This document shows, one piece after another, positions 14,288-28,140 of a stretch of 64,000 nucleotides of DNA. The DNA is taken from assembly GCA_037975125.1 (NCBI GenBank), contig CM075862.1:46589020-46653019 (forward strand), in the 5' to 3' direction. Source of the DNA: Latrodectus hesperus (lineage: Eukaryota > Arthropoda > Arachnida > Araneae > Theridiidae). The position numbers and the translations under genes were made by a program. Position 1 is the first letter of the stretch. Every line of letters starts with the position of its first letter. A model generated the notes under the pieces. The model searched no databases, was not told the DNA's origin, and worked only from the letters and a program-made list of their open reading frames with translations.

Positions 14288-16186
14288 ATTTTGTAAAAAA
14301 ATTAATGTTGTTTTTAAAGAAGATACTTAAAATTTACTTCGTCTACGTATATTATTTTTAAAAATTCACCTCGCTTTTATAAGGAATAAAATAGTAAAGA
14401 AACTATATTCATTTCTTGGTGACAAAAACTGATAATGTCAATCGTTTGATCTGAATCTATATTAAACATTTTGATATTAATTTTCTCCTATTGACTGATT
14501 TCCTTATATTCTTGACAAGTATCTAAGCAAATGTTTCTTTCAGAAGTATCACAAAAGATTATCGTATTAATTGTTTCGCCATAATCAAGTGAACATTGTT
14601 TCATTAGCCATTATAATGATGACGAGATAACATCAATTCCCGATAAGGTAACAGTAAATGACACTTCATAAATTTAAAATGATAGTTCTTTAAAAATACA
14701 ATTTTAATTGATGCTCGTCTCTAATGAATGGTTTGTCGAAAAATAATAAAAGTAATGTACAGGGATGAAATATCGAAACAATTTTTAAGTGACTTAAATT
14801 CATTTAATATAGAAAATTTCATATATTTAAACCCATAAAAATATAAAATCTATGTTGATTGCATTTTATAAATATCTTATACTATGAGAAAAATCATGTG
14901 AAATATAATTTCGAACCCCAATTCGGAAGACGTCTTTAAATAGTTTATATAACATGAAATAGATACAATACCGTGTTAACTGATTGGAACAAACGTACTT
15001 TACTGCTATCTCGTAACTTTCTCCCTCTTAAATAAATAATGATTACAACAGAACATTGAAACCATTCAAGGAATCTGCACTTACATATACATTATATTTT
15101 GAAAATTGAATATTGTAGTTATTGTCGGGTATATTTTTATGAGAGTGTTACTTTTTTAATAAAAGTGCAAACTTAATGGAGTTAAAATAATTATAATGAT
15201 TTTCTTGTTTTCTATATATTTGCTTGCTCGTAGTTTAGATCCATTCCGAAATGCTTATGTTTACCATCGAGTATTATCATTTCATCATAAAGTGAGGAAG
15301 AGTTTTATCATTCTGCGTCAAGATGATATTCATCTTGAGTGAAATTATAAATTTTACACGAGAAAATATTATTTTACATGGTCAAGCACGTTGTCCTACT
15401 TTCTTGTTAAATATTTAAATTTATTCAGAATACAAACTTCATTAAAATGTGTGGCAGAAATTCGGGAAATATTTTACTCAGTTATTTTTTGTATCTATCT
15501 GCTGAAAGCCTTTTTATACTTTGTTCAGTACAGTCTCTTTAAATGAATTTCGCTAATTTCTTGTTAACACGTTTACTTAAATGGTTTTATTTGGCTTCGG
15601 ATCCTGAAGTAAAAATGCCAATATTGATCAACATTGAACTGTACTAATAAACTTTCATTACCTATTGTATTAATTAACATTAATTGAACTGCAATTACCT
15701 AAACAACTGCTTACTGGTGTTCAGGCCGAAATCAAAAGAGTAATTGATTCTTATGTTCTGATTACTTTTTAACACTTTTCTGAAAAACACTTTTCTTAAT
15801 AAGGCATGATTCCCTGCAGATAATTTTCACAAAGATGTTAGTTAAGGCCTGGAACTGAAGAAGCCTGAATGGCTGATCAATGTTATGTTGTTTAATCTTC
15901 ACTGACCAATCATAAGTCATTGAGAAATATTTTTGAATATAAAGGTTATTGTCTCTCGTTGGATGAATTATACATAAATTCCAGATAACAATCTTATTAC
16001 TAGATTATAATCCAAAAGTGCAGGATATAGAATACCGATAGATTTTAAGTCATTTACTAATGCGTTTTTTGGAATATATTTCAGATTATTATATTGGATC
16101 AAAACACGGTTTTATGTGAATGCATTACATGATGTGCCATTGTATATATGAAACTAAATAGTATACGTACATGATAGTGGATAATG
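14285..16186. other. AT-rich non-coding stretch
   Basis: No coding or repeat family recognised. Confidence 0.55.
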
Positions 16187-16516
16187 TTTCTGCTTCATTG
16201 TTGTTGTTACTAATGACACTTGGACAAGCCAAGCTCTCTATGCCTTGGTTATACATATTTAAGTCAATTGGGAGCGTCTTTCGTTTAATCAGAGCACCAT
16301 GAAGGTGAAAGTACGACTTTGCTCTACACACATGCCATAGGTACCCATTTATAGGGTAGGCAACCATTCACACCTCATTCATACAAGGAAAGGGCAAAGA
16401 CAGGATAAATAGAGAGAGAAGGTACATCCATGCCCGAACCGGGATTCGAACCCAGGACCTCCTTATCCGCAGTTAGGTACGCTGACCACTAGACAAGTTG
16501 GGCGACTTTCTGCTTC
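16187..16516 (-). mobile_element. tRNA-derived SINE, family A, copy 1, with 10-bp target duplication
   Basis: On the minus strand the head (from about 16506) carries an A-box-like TAGTGGTCAGCGT and a B-box-like GGTTCGAATCC (plus strand 16443-16453), then CGGTTCGGGCATGGATGT. The body runs left to a TTGTTGTTGTTAC tail at about 16199-16211. The element is bracketed by the perfect 10-mer TTTCTGCTTC at 16187-16196 and 16507-16516, the signature of LINE-dependent retroposition. Copies at 35583-35830 and 55676-55977 share the head and the GGGCATGGATGT junction. A minus-strand 80-residue open frame (16125-16367) across it is a by-product. Confidence 0.9.
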
Positions 16517-16974
16517 GAATTTCTTAGATAAAGGTAGGATGAATATTAACAAATAATATAAAATGTTAATCAATGTTGCTCATTGAGAAAAGTTATATTG
16601 AAATGTTAAGTCGTGATTCATGTCTCATGATATTTTCAATAGTTATTTATTTAACTTTGATACAATGATAGTAACAAGTGAGAATTTTATTCGGAATATG
16701 TATGTATATTAAAATATTATTATTGACTGTTCTCTAATTCATACAGTTCAATGAAAATTAGTGTGAGTACAAAATTTTCCTTACACTTTGATTTTTAATA
16801 TTTCCTGAAATAATATAAATTATTTTATCAAAGTAATAAAACTTTTTGACGATAGTTTTTAATTAAAAAAAAATCTTTTTCGTAGTAAGAAATTACATTT
16901 ATTTTATTTTAAATCACAATTATCAAAAAATCTTTAATGTAATTAAAAACAGAACTATTCTCGTCATTTGTCGA

Positions 16975-17520
16975 GACATAACTCGAATTTCAGTCTTAGA
17001 ATCCACGCGGCGCAATCAAATTTATGGCGCAATAGTTGATCGATTCTCTAACTATCATTGTTTCATCCACTCAACCTATTATCTTCCGTGTTCGATATTT
17101 GCAACCTTTTATCCTTTGTGCGAGCGCTAACAACTGTTTAAGTGGAAAAGTAAAGGGGGTTAACTGGGATCTCCTAAAATTTATGATGGGCAACCCCCTC
17201 TAATGATAAGCTGCTTTCCTAATTACTTACTCAGTGGCTTCCTTAATGCCCTTGTTAATTTTCTTTTCTGATGGATGAGATGCCTCTGCAAAGAATGAAA
17301 CCGATCCTTCCGAGGCAAAATGGACCAAGAGCACTTCGAATGGCCGCTGTAAAGTGATACTTATGGGAACGTGGGTATAGGTAAACAAAATGATTTATGC
17401 AGCTTACCTTAGCTAATTTAGGGTATGTTTCATGTACTTTTACATGGAGTAAAGTATTCTTCATTCGCCTGTTCTTTGTCTTTATTCCACACTTCACAAA
17501 TACGTTCGTTTTCCCATAAC
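16975..17520. other. GC-richer island, possible regulatory element
   Basis: Clearly less AT-rich than its flanks, with retained CpGs (CACGCGGCGCAATC near 17004) and a potential stem between AGGGGGTT (17153-17160) and AACCCCCT (17192-17199). An 80-residue minus-strand frame (17255-17497) is unrecognised. No splice or promoter signal could be assigned. A conserved non-coding element is the simplest reading but needs cross-species comparison. Confidence 0.35.
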
Positions 17521-17765
17521 ATAAGCAACAATGGTTGCTACTCGTTATTGAATACTCGTAAATTGCATTACAAGACTAATGCGATTAATACTTTTCATTA
17601 AAATATGTGCTCTAATTAGGAATTAAAAGACTGCTGGTAACTTATTGTCTTAATGAGAATATAATCTGTATCTTTTTGGTGAAAAATTTGGCATTCAACA
17701 CATGGCATTAAACCAATGTATTGATTTATTTATGATATTAAAATAATCTTCATTAGACATATTAG

Positions 17766-17925
17766 TAAAGGGCTGAGCTGATAGACGAAATATTAGTGTT
17801 CTGGCTTTTAGCTTACCAATTCATGTGTTTGCATCTCATCCTGAATGTTAGTAGTAATATGTGCAATCTACTTTAAGCTTAGTGTAATTAGTTCTAGTGT
17901 GCAAAAAAGATTGCATAGTGATTAT
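17766..17925 (+). mobile_element. Decayed tRNA-derived SINE, family C, copy 2
   Basis: A tRNA-like GAGCTGATAGACGAAATATT head, a weak B-box-like GCATCTCATCC, and a tail (AATTAGTTCTAGTGTG then AAAAAAGATTG) that aligns with the end of the copy at 12735-12905. Strongly diverged. Confidence 0.4.
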
Positions 17926-18182
17926 AAAACCAAACCACAAATACCTAAAAGAGAATTTTAACCAATATGAATTACTGACGATTATATTTATTCGCAATTT
18001 GTTAAACGAAACATAAGCATGATTAGCAACTAGTTAAAACCTTAATAATTGTAATTTATTGAGAAAAATTTAATTCTGTATTTCAAAGAAAATTTTACCA
18101 CTTTTTTGTCAAGTTATCGATTTGAAACTATATTGTTAAATAGAAATTGAAAGTAAACCCAAGCTTTCCTATTACAGATAAT

Positions 18183-18437
18183 GACACAGGTGCCGTAAAA
18201 TCCATGATGCCAAATTCTGAGTTTGATGAATTTTTTGGTCGATTTTCCTATGTATCTGGTCACCTATTTTTTATTACGTCATAGAGATGGAGACCTATAA
18301 AAATTATGCAGTAAATTCTATTTTGACAACCCTAGTATTTACGTCATCACACACGTCACAATACGTCATCTTGGCAACATTTCTTCATCGCCAAAAAATT
18401 CAGAATTTGGAAGCCTGAATTATATGGCACCTGTACC
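18183..18437 (+). mobile_element. MITE, 250-bp inverted-repeat family, copy 2
   Basis: 255 bp with ends GACACAGGTGCCGTA (left) and, reversed, GGTACAGGTGCCATA (right). The body matches the other four copies. Four ACGTCA hexamers lie at 18276, 18342, 18354 and 18364. No target duplication is recognisable: the flanking octamers CAGATAAT and AGTTTTCT differ. Non-coding. Confidence 0.9.
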
Positions 18438-19190
18438 AGTTTTCTAAAGATATTTGAATAAATACTAAGAAAAATATCTAGTATCAATACTTGTATTTAT
18501 TTTCATAATGTAAACTGAAATTGACGGAAGATAATTGCAATTGCGTAAATAAAAACCACATTATCACAAGAAAATTAAATTTTCTGGATTATTGTTAAAA
18601 ACTAGTTTTGATAATTTCCATATAAGATCAATAGCTGCTTAGTTGTAATATTAATTAGGATTTTTTATGAAGAAGTAAATCGGTGCAATCTTAACTGAAA
18701 ACCAAATGCTAATTAAACCAGTTTAATTGCACATAGCGGCAGCAAATCTTATGTTATAACAGTTTACACAAATCAACATCATAGATTCTTGAAATATTAT
18801 AGAATATAAAATGTTTAGACTCTTCTTTAAGTGAAGGATCTTTTAGAAAAAGTATGATTTTCATATAAAGAGTTAAATTTGATTTTTTCATGAAAATTTC
18901 TTATTTTTATGTATCTATAATTCTATGTAGTATTTACACAATTTAACTGCATAGAAAATCCAATACATTAGTTTTTAATTTGTATTAAATAAGTAAACTC
19001 ATCATTAAATAATTTCGGTATGGAGTGTAATTCTTAGAATTTTTAAAATGTAACAATCTTAGAAAATTCATGTTTTGATTTTAAAAAAATTTACATTTTT
19101 AAGAAGAAAACCACAATAAGAACAAAATGGGAAAAATGTAATGTGAATAAAATGTTCTTCATATATAAAATAATCATTTTCAATTTAATT
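18438..19190. other. AT-rich non-coding stretch
   Basis: No gene or repeat recognised. Confidence 0.55.
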
Positions 19191-19194
19191 CAAC

Positions 19195-19890
19195 ATGATA
19201 CACTTTAAGATTAAAAGTAAGTTATACATTTTTTTCAGCAAGAGCTCTTTCAAAAGGTTTCATATAGGGATTCGCAACTCAATCTCTCGTGGTATTGGGA
19301 TCTGTAGACGAAGAACTCGTGACTCAGAGAATCATTTTAAATCCTTTCAAAAAGTCAGACTTCAAACTTTTGTCACCAACAACAACTTTAAGAACACCTA
19401 GGCTTAAATATTGTATTTTAGCAACCCTCCTCTTTTTCAGGGTGAAGAAACCCCTTATTTTATTTTCAGGAATTTTTGTCATTTTGTTATCTTTTAATTA
19501 CAGATCCAATTACATAGGTCTCAATTTCATTATTGTAAATGGTGAACGTTACTGAACGTTTAACTTTCTCTGTATACATGCATAGTAAATCTTCTATGAT
19601 GCACAATTTTAAGCTTTGAGGCACATCTAAGAGGACAGTTTAGCAAACAAAGACGCCATCTACGCATGTGTCTCACAATGGTTTTCGTGAAAACTTATCA
19701 CAGCTGACTATTTTTTATGAATTGCAAGAGAGAAAACATGGGAATATGAAGCAACTACACCGACAGATATTAACACCGAAAAGTAACACTGATCTTCAAT
19801 TGTTGAACATGAATTGGGATATTTCCTTAGTAGAGTACAATTCTATCACTAAATTCATCCCAAATCTTTCATCCATTAGGTAAAGCGGAG
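19195..19890 (+). other. Three unrecognised plus-strand open frames in less AT-rich DNA
   Basis: Frames at 19195-19401, 19289-19555 and 19668-19883 follow one another. The second (88 residues) has a mixed N-terminal half and then a hydrophobic stretch (about residues 43-70) resembling a membrane segment. None matches a family I recognise, and the frames are interrupted. This could be an old coding relic, for example of a transposon, or chance. The segment 19620-19890 is also richer in G and C than its flanks. Confidence 0.25.
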
Positions 19891-19900
19891 ATATTCTAAT

Positions 19901-21534
19901 ATATAGGGAACTGAGACTTTCTTCGATTCAAAAAATATTTTAGAAATATTTCTCGCTGGAATTTTATTTATCATCCCTTCTTACATTTAGTTAAAAACTT
20001 ACCAAAAAATATTTTCCTTATGTATATGTAAGACAATGTAATATGAAGCTTATGTATAACTTTTTTAAGCATCCATCTCATACAACCAGCATCTTATCAG
20101 CTGAATTCACTTGTCCGAAATGAATAATTCATGAAAAATCATAATTATTCAAGTGAATAAAAAATGCATATCAAAAATACTTAAATTCATCATAAGAACT
20201 TTTCTGAAAAAAAACATGTATTACCAAGTTTACCTTAACAACCGAGCAATTATGAAATTAAAGTAATTGATCCAACTCAGTAAGTTGATTAAAATTGTGA
20301 CATGTACCTTTATTTAAGATTCACTGAACCTGTTATCTTTCGTACTGTAGTCTAATCTTTTGACTAATTTCCAGTGAATTATAAATGAAAACATAACAGT
20401 CTATCACATTTACTAGTACTGTGCATGATTACTGAATGCCAAATTTCTATAAGGATATTTTACTGTATTTTAATACAACAAAAAATGTGCTTTTAAATTC
20501 ATAAATAAATTACAGTAATTATTTATTTATATCTGAAATTATTTTCGCTTTATTTGCTGTTTCAGAATATATGTTGATCTTTAATGGTAAGAATAGTTCA
20601 TTTAGTAAATATTATATGTAAATTTTTTGTTGAATATTCGTAATATTTTGTTAAAATATTAGATTAGCCCTAAATCAATGGGTGAATTAATAATATAGTT
20701 AAACTCAACCTTAATTGTCAGAAAATATGTTAAAAATTTATTATATCAGGTGTTTTGTTAACTTACATTAACTGCATAAAAAGTGAAAGGTATCACAGCT
20801 AAAACATTTAAAAATTTTAACGACAACAAATGATAGTAATTTTCTATATGATAAATCCAAAAAATAATTCATTTTTTGCAGCCTATATTAATTTAATCAA
20901 CTCAGTTTATTTAAAATATTAGTTAATTTAAAAATACCAATTAGCCTGCACGTTATAATTAAACTATGATTGATTTATAACAATAAAGAAAAATAATATC
21001 ATAAGTTATTTGATATTATATAATTAAAAAATTAAGTATTATTTTATGCTTAGAACAGATTTCAAGAGTACTATTCCACAACATCAAAAAATTCAGAGAA
21101 ATGCAGAATTTCTGACTGGAGCTGAAATCTCTAACAATAGCGCGGTGAATTCGCGAGAACGTGCCAACAAATCCCGTAGGTGAATATGGAGATTCATCAC
21201 TTAGAATTCAGCAGGAAGCTGAGACAGCATGCAAGAATTTCTAAAATATAGAAGTCATAGTAGAATTCTTGAAGCTCCAATATTAAATAGAAAGTGTTCT
21301 CGAACGTTGTGTGCAAAAGATGTGTGAGCTTTAAAAAATTAATAAAAGGAGTCCATAATTGAATTCTGTGAAATTAATATGTGGTAAAAAATTTGTATCT
21401 AAATGCACTTCAAAATTTTAATAATTGAAATAAACAAATATGAATTAATTAAAAAATAAGAACAGATAAATTATTGAAGTATATAACATTCTATAAAATT
21501 AAACAGCAAAAAGAATGCATAAAATGAAATTTTT
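19901..21534. other. AT-rich non-coding stretch
   Basis: No recognised coding sequence. A slightly GC-richer patch near 21100-21260 (GCGCGGTGAATTCGCGAGAACG) has no open frame. Confidence 0.5.
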
Positions 21535-22010
21535 TTAATGTTAGCATAAGCAAGGCATTTAAAGAGATCGTTAAAAAATATTGCAATTGTTAATTTAGAA
21601 TTCTATTAACTAATGATTTTTTTAAAATTTAAATTGTTCTTGCCGATTTAAAGTAACTATAAAGTGAATGTTTTGTCTTTTTCTTCTGTTCTATTGTCAA
21701 CGTGTTAATGGCTTGAATCAACTGAAAATGATGCTTTGGTTTTTGTATAAGAAATCGTTTTATTAAATGAACTTCGATAATTGTCTCAGACATTCTATGG
21801 TGAATTTCACCTTGTTTGCTGCCGCTCAAGGAATGCTATTTAAAGCCAGGCAGCAAATTCATCGACAAGTAGGATTTACAATGTCGTAAAAAATATGTAT
21901 AACAACGTTATTTGATGCGATGGATATTTTAAACTAATGGAATTATAATAAAGTGGCGTAATCATGATTTTAACTGGAACGAAAGATATAACCACTTTAT
22001 AATTAATAAA
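21535..22010 (+). repeat. Unclassified interspersed repeat D, copy A
   Basis: Begins near TTAGCATAAGCAAGGCA and ends near ACTGGAACGAAAGATATAA. It shares ordered blocks with 51870-52620 and, in reverse, 57575-58145: CTTGCCGATTTAAA, GTCAACGTGTTAATGGCTTGA, GATGCTTTGG, AAGAAATCGTTTTATTAA, GAACTTCGA-AAT, TTCACCTTGTTTGCTGCC and GGATATTTTAA. The minus-strand open frame 21629-21829 is incidental. No terminal inverted repeats, tRNA boxes or target duplications were found, so the class is unknown. Confidence 0.8.
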
Positions 22011-22063
22011 ATAGAATAAAATATACAGGAGTAATCCAGCATTATTTAATAACAGGATTCAAT

Positions 22064-22242
<179 letters not shown>

Positions 22243-22450
22243 GGTCTAGTATTGGGATATCTAGCTTTAGGATAATAGGTCGCGGGTCGATCTCAGCCTC
22301 TGCTGAACCACGAAAAATGGATGTTTCGTTTCCGTCTTTTGAATAAGGCTAGGATCAGTTCTTTAGAACTTAATGGATTTTCTCTGCTTGTTGAACAGCA
22401 AAGGATGGTGTTATAGTTATACTTTTATATGAATCTCTGTTAGAGTGAAA
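22243..22450 (+). mobile_element. tRNA-derived SINE, family unassigned
   Basis: The head TGGTCTAGTATTGGGATAT is a good A-box-like tRNA start, and GGTCGCGGGTCGATCTC (22280-22296) is a B-box-like block with two changes from GGTTCGAATCC. The tail contains GATCAGTTCTTTAGAACT. It sits at the end of the GATA array. The right end is approximate. Confidence 0.65.
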
Positions 22451-23138
22451 ACTTGAGAATTTTCAGTATTTATCAAATACGATACATAAATACGGCCTAC
22501 GATCATAGCAAAATCCTACCAGCTGTTAAGCTGTCTACCATACGGTGTCAAAAATTAATAACTCAAGAGTAACATTTGTGGAAATACGAATAGTTTTGAA
22601 TTCCTTTTCTGAAAAAGTTAATAATTTTATTTCAACGATGAAATAAACATTATAAAATTAGACAGTTCTTTCGTTACTTTTAATTTTTTAAATTTATTAT
22701 TTTATCTATAAATTTCTTTTTATTTATCGTTTTTCAGTAGAAAGTATAATTTTTGTTTCCTGCATCTTGCTTTTAATACTATCATCCTCCAATTAATGAA
22801 CAATTTTTTATAGCTCAATATCATATATGTCAAGAGATTTCACTAAATACATTAAAAAGTTTCTGCTTATATAGAAAAAAATGAAGTAATGGGAAAGAAA
22901 AGAATTACAATTATGTAACCAATAAGTAGTTGTGTTTAGTAAAGGCATGCATCTATATTTTTCTAATAAAAATAACAATAAAATTTTTATTAAATAATAA
23001 TTATAACACGATCATTATTTGAAAATGTTTACGAATTATTTAAATCATCCATTTAAATTATTATTGAATTTAAAATATTATTCTTTTTTATTATGGAATT
23101 AAAAGAAATTCTTAAAAGAAATATTTTATTTAATGACT
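22451..23138. other. AT-rich non-coding stretch
   Basis: Nothing recognised, though the first ~100 bp are less AT-rich and may belong to the preceding SINE. Confidence 0.5.
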
Positions 23139-23185
23139 GCATACTGTATGTAATAAATACTCTACATTTATTATATACAGTATGC
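23139..23185. repeat. 47-bp hairpin, 20-bp arms
   Basis: GCATACTGTATGTAATAAAT (23139-23158) faces its reverse complement (23166-23185) with one mismatch, which would be a G-U pair in RNA from the plus strand. The loop is ACTCTAC. Confidence 0.85.
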
Positions 23186-23456
23186 ATATCACAGTAATGT
23201 ATATCATAATTTAATATTTTGTATAAAATATGTTTTTACAACATTTGCAAACATTTTATGTTAGCAGAATTAATTCCCATGTACAATTAATTGATATTTT
23301 TTTATTTATCAATACAATAAAAAAGAATTCAATTTTTTATAAATTAAAAGTATTATAAATAAAAGTATAAAAAAGAAATAAATAATATTTTAAGAAAAAA
23401 ATATGAGTAGTTTTCGTAAATAATTTAAAATTATAATTTCTAATTTTATGCATTAG

Positions 23457-23498
23457 CCTGTTAGGAGTTTTTTAATAATTTAAAAAACTCCTAACAGG
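23457..23498. repeat. 42-bp perfect hairpin, 19-bp arms, 4-nt loop
   Basis: CCTGTTAGGAGTTTTTTAA (23457-23475) pairs perfectly with 23480-23498 around a TAAT loop. The GC-bearing outer arm in AT-rich DNA makes a chance match unlikely. Confidence 0.9.
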
Positions 23499-25285
<1,787 letters not shown>

Positions 25286-25540
25286 GTATTTTTAATATCT
25301 AATGTGGAATTTTTTTTATGATTTCCTATATTTCATATATAGCTGGTAGTTTCATAAAATAAATAATTTATTAAAAATCGTAATCACCCTTAAAAATATT
25401 AAAATTAATTTTAAAATAAAATATTATGAATGTTCACTTTAAAATAAAAGTATTCCTATTTTTATAAAAACACACAATTTAGATTAAATTTCGCCATGTT
25501 TAGGATAAATTTGATTTTAATATTTCTCCCATTTTACTTC

Positions 25541-26330
25541 CGCTTAATACATTCCTCGTATTTCGCTTTAACAATGGCGGTATTGTCAAGGATTAATCTC
25601 GCTCAGCGCATTATTAATTCAAAATCATCTTTCATTTCCAAGTCTATCTAATCATGATTAAACATATTAATCCCTAATGTCCCAACGTCCCTTTTAGACT
25701 ATTTAACTCTTTTACAACGATTTATCTAATAGCTTGAAACTTCCATTTGTCAGTTTGAGGAATTTCTCCGTTATTCAACAATTTTAAGCTGTTTATAACA
25801 GATCGATGCACTCACTAGAAGGTAACGCTGAACTTTTGGCCACGTCAATTATTGGAAAATCGAATATTTTAACTGAATTTCGAGAATTCAGTGTCCCGTT
25901 ATTAAGAATGCTCTTGCAAGTTCGACATCTTAATGAAACAGATATAGTAGGACAGGAATGTTTCCAAATTGTCATGATTGCAACCATCCACTAGTGAGAG
26001 GAACGCCTATCGGTTGATCAATTAACTAGTTCAATTCTCAACTGCAGCGTGAATGTCATAAATATGAGATTACCGAAATGATTTAATGAGACAATGTGTT
26101 CGTTTTACACTTCATGAACACGGCGATGGATGGGAAGGGAGCAAATGGCGGCATAACTCGCCAAAAGCGTGTATCGATCTCGCCAAGATGAAATTGCATG
26201 TTTGCTCAAACAAATATATCCAGGATTATGCTTGTTTGGCTGAAAAGCTGTTTCCTTTAGAGTCAGAAATTTATTTATCACCTTGAAATTGGAATTCCAG
26301 TCCAAAGTTTGAGTAATAACTTATGGATTT
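25541..26330. other. GC-richer island, candidate conserved non-coding element
   Basis: Less AT-rich than its flanks, with overlapping open frames on both strands (25806-25994 plus, 25793-25987 minus, 26086-26286 plus, 26105-26305 minus), none recognisable. Openness on both strands at once reflects composition more than coding. The left part carries several homeodomain-type TAAT and TAATCC/GATTA words (for example AGGATTAATC near 25590 and CATATTAATCCC near 25664). This is the best enhancer-like segment in the window, by inference only. Confidence 0.35.
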
Positions 26331-27120
26331 GTGGCACAATTTGGATATTGGAGATAGGTTTTAACTTAAATAATAAAAAAGTACCTAATTTCTTAAATTT
26401 ATATTATTTATTTTTATTTAATCAAATGCATACTCATTTCACTCGTTTGATGACAAGTATCTGAATTTTGAAATAAAACATTTTCACAACATTGAAATTA
26501 ATTGTTCTTCTGATCATTAAAGAAATTATAAATTATAAAACATATCAAATAATTCGTTATTTGAAAGAGATTATTGGAAGACTGCTTTATTACGGTCATT
26601 TGAAAAAATGATAAAATGGTCACTAAAATGAACGTTTGGTCATTACTGTATTATGTGTTTTATTTATAGCTCTTGAGACTCTTGACTTAAAATAAATGTA
26701 TAAATTATTGATAGAGATAAAAAGCTGAGTTTATTTCATGGAAAAATTTTCTGTTTAATATTCATTATATTTTATTTTGGTAAATTTAAATTAAGTCTTT
26801 TGGGTTTATTAAGTGCAGTTATATTTATATATTAGGTACAGTCAAATAATTAATATATTATTTAATTATAAGCAAATCTTATTAATTTATTACATGAATT
26901 AGAAACTAAAAAAAAGAAAATCTAAACAAGCACTGAAATTAAATGTTATTAAAGTGCCTCCATTATATCTTATTGTAATTTGCATGTAATGTATATGAAA
27001 TTCACATACATTTTATGCAAGTAATGTTACGATTTAATCAATGCACTTATTTAATCTTAACTTGTAACGATTGATTGATGTAATTATTAAATCATGTAAA
27101 TATTAAGATAAATTAAATGT
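26331..27120. other. AT-rich stretch with one imperfect hairpin
   Basis: TTGCATGTAATGTATATGAA (26980-26999) and 27001-27020 are imperfect reverse complements (17 of 20). No gene recognised. Confidence 0.55.
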
Positions 27121-27420
27121 AAAATAAAATAGCAATGTGTGAGCCAATGTCGTCTGGTTGGTTATATCTTTCGTTCTTTTTGGAAGGTAGGGAACTCGAA
27201 TATCGACACAATCAAAGATCCTTCTTTATTGCTAATGTGACTGGCGCATTTTAAACATGTTGTAGTTGCAATGTCTTCCAAATAAAATGGTATGCCACAG
27301 AACAAGTATTGGTGACCGACCTTCTTTTTAGTTCCAGTTTTTAAAATAGGAAGACTACCAACCAGTTGCTTCAAATTAGTAGACCCCAACTCAAGGCTAG
27401 GTATAGGAAAGCATGCTGGT
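27121..27420 (-). other. Unrecognised 75-residue open frame, minus strand
   Basis: The frame 27162-27389 on the minus strand has mixed composition with a Cys-x2-Cys pair (CLKC, about residues 45-48), a following His (SHIS) and aromatic residues (HQYLFCGIPFY), superficially zinc-finger-like. I cannot assign a family. It has no visible partner exons. It could be a relic of a transposon-encoded or FLYWCH-like finger protein, or chance. Confidence 0.25.
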
Positions 27421-28140
27421 GCAACAGTAATATAGCAATGTAATACAATAATATGTTATAAATAATTTTCACTATGAATAGGAATGAAACAAAGAAATTA
27501 GATAAAGTATTTCCTGTATATAGCAATCCTTAAGTTTTAAAATATGCCTTATACTGTTATTGACTTTTAATTTTCTTATCTGCATTTGAAACAGAACAAA
27601 AGACAGCAATGTTTTCCGTGTCATTCTCACACAAAAATTTTAGTTTAACTAAAGTGTCTGTAAAAAGATAATGTTAACTTTATGGTGGACAATGAATAAT
27701 TAAATATTTGGCATAATGAATGTGCACAAGTTAAAAACGCATAGAAATGTTTTGCTGTGAAAATCAATTGATCTTCTATACATCTTTATTTCTTTTTGAA
27801 AATATTAATATCAAATATATATTTAGAATTTATCAAATAGTTTACCACACAAATAACTCTCATATGCTGAAATTTCGAACATTTGAAAGTTATTTGAAAA
27901 TGAATTGCTTTGTGAATTGTTGAAATGGTTGTCAACAGAGTGGACTGAAAGGATTTCTTAAGATATCATAGAAATGAAAATAAAATTTAAAAAATATAAA
28001 TGTTTGTGTATATTTTAATTTTATTAATTTTTGTGAAATTTTTCTTAACATAATAGAGTAAAAGTATTGGCAAGGTTATATACATTCAAATAACATAAAA
28101 ACAAGTAAAGTTAATACATTAAAATTTTAGTATATATATA
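27421..28140. other. AT-rich non-coding stretch
   Basis: Nothing recognised. Confidence 0.55.

Noticed and set aside
16430..16506. Possible tRNA gene on the minus strand
   Set aside because: A- and B-box-like blocks are present but acceptor and anticodon stems do not close, and the tRNA-like part continues into a SINE body with a target duplication.
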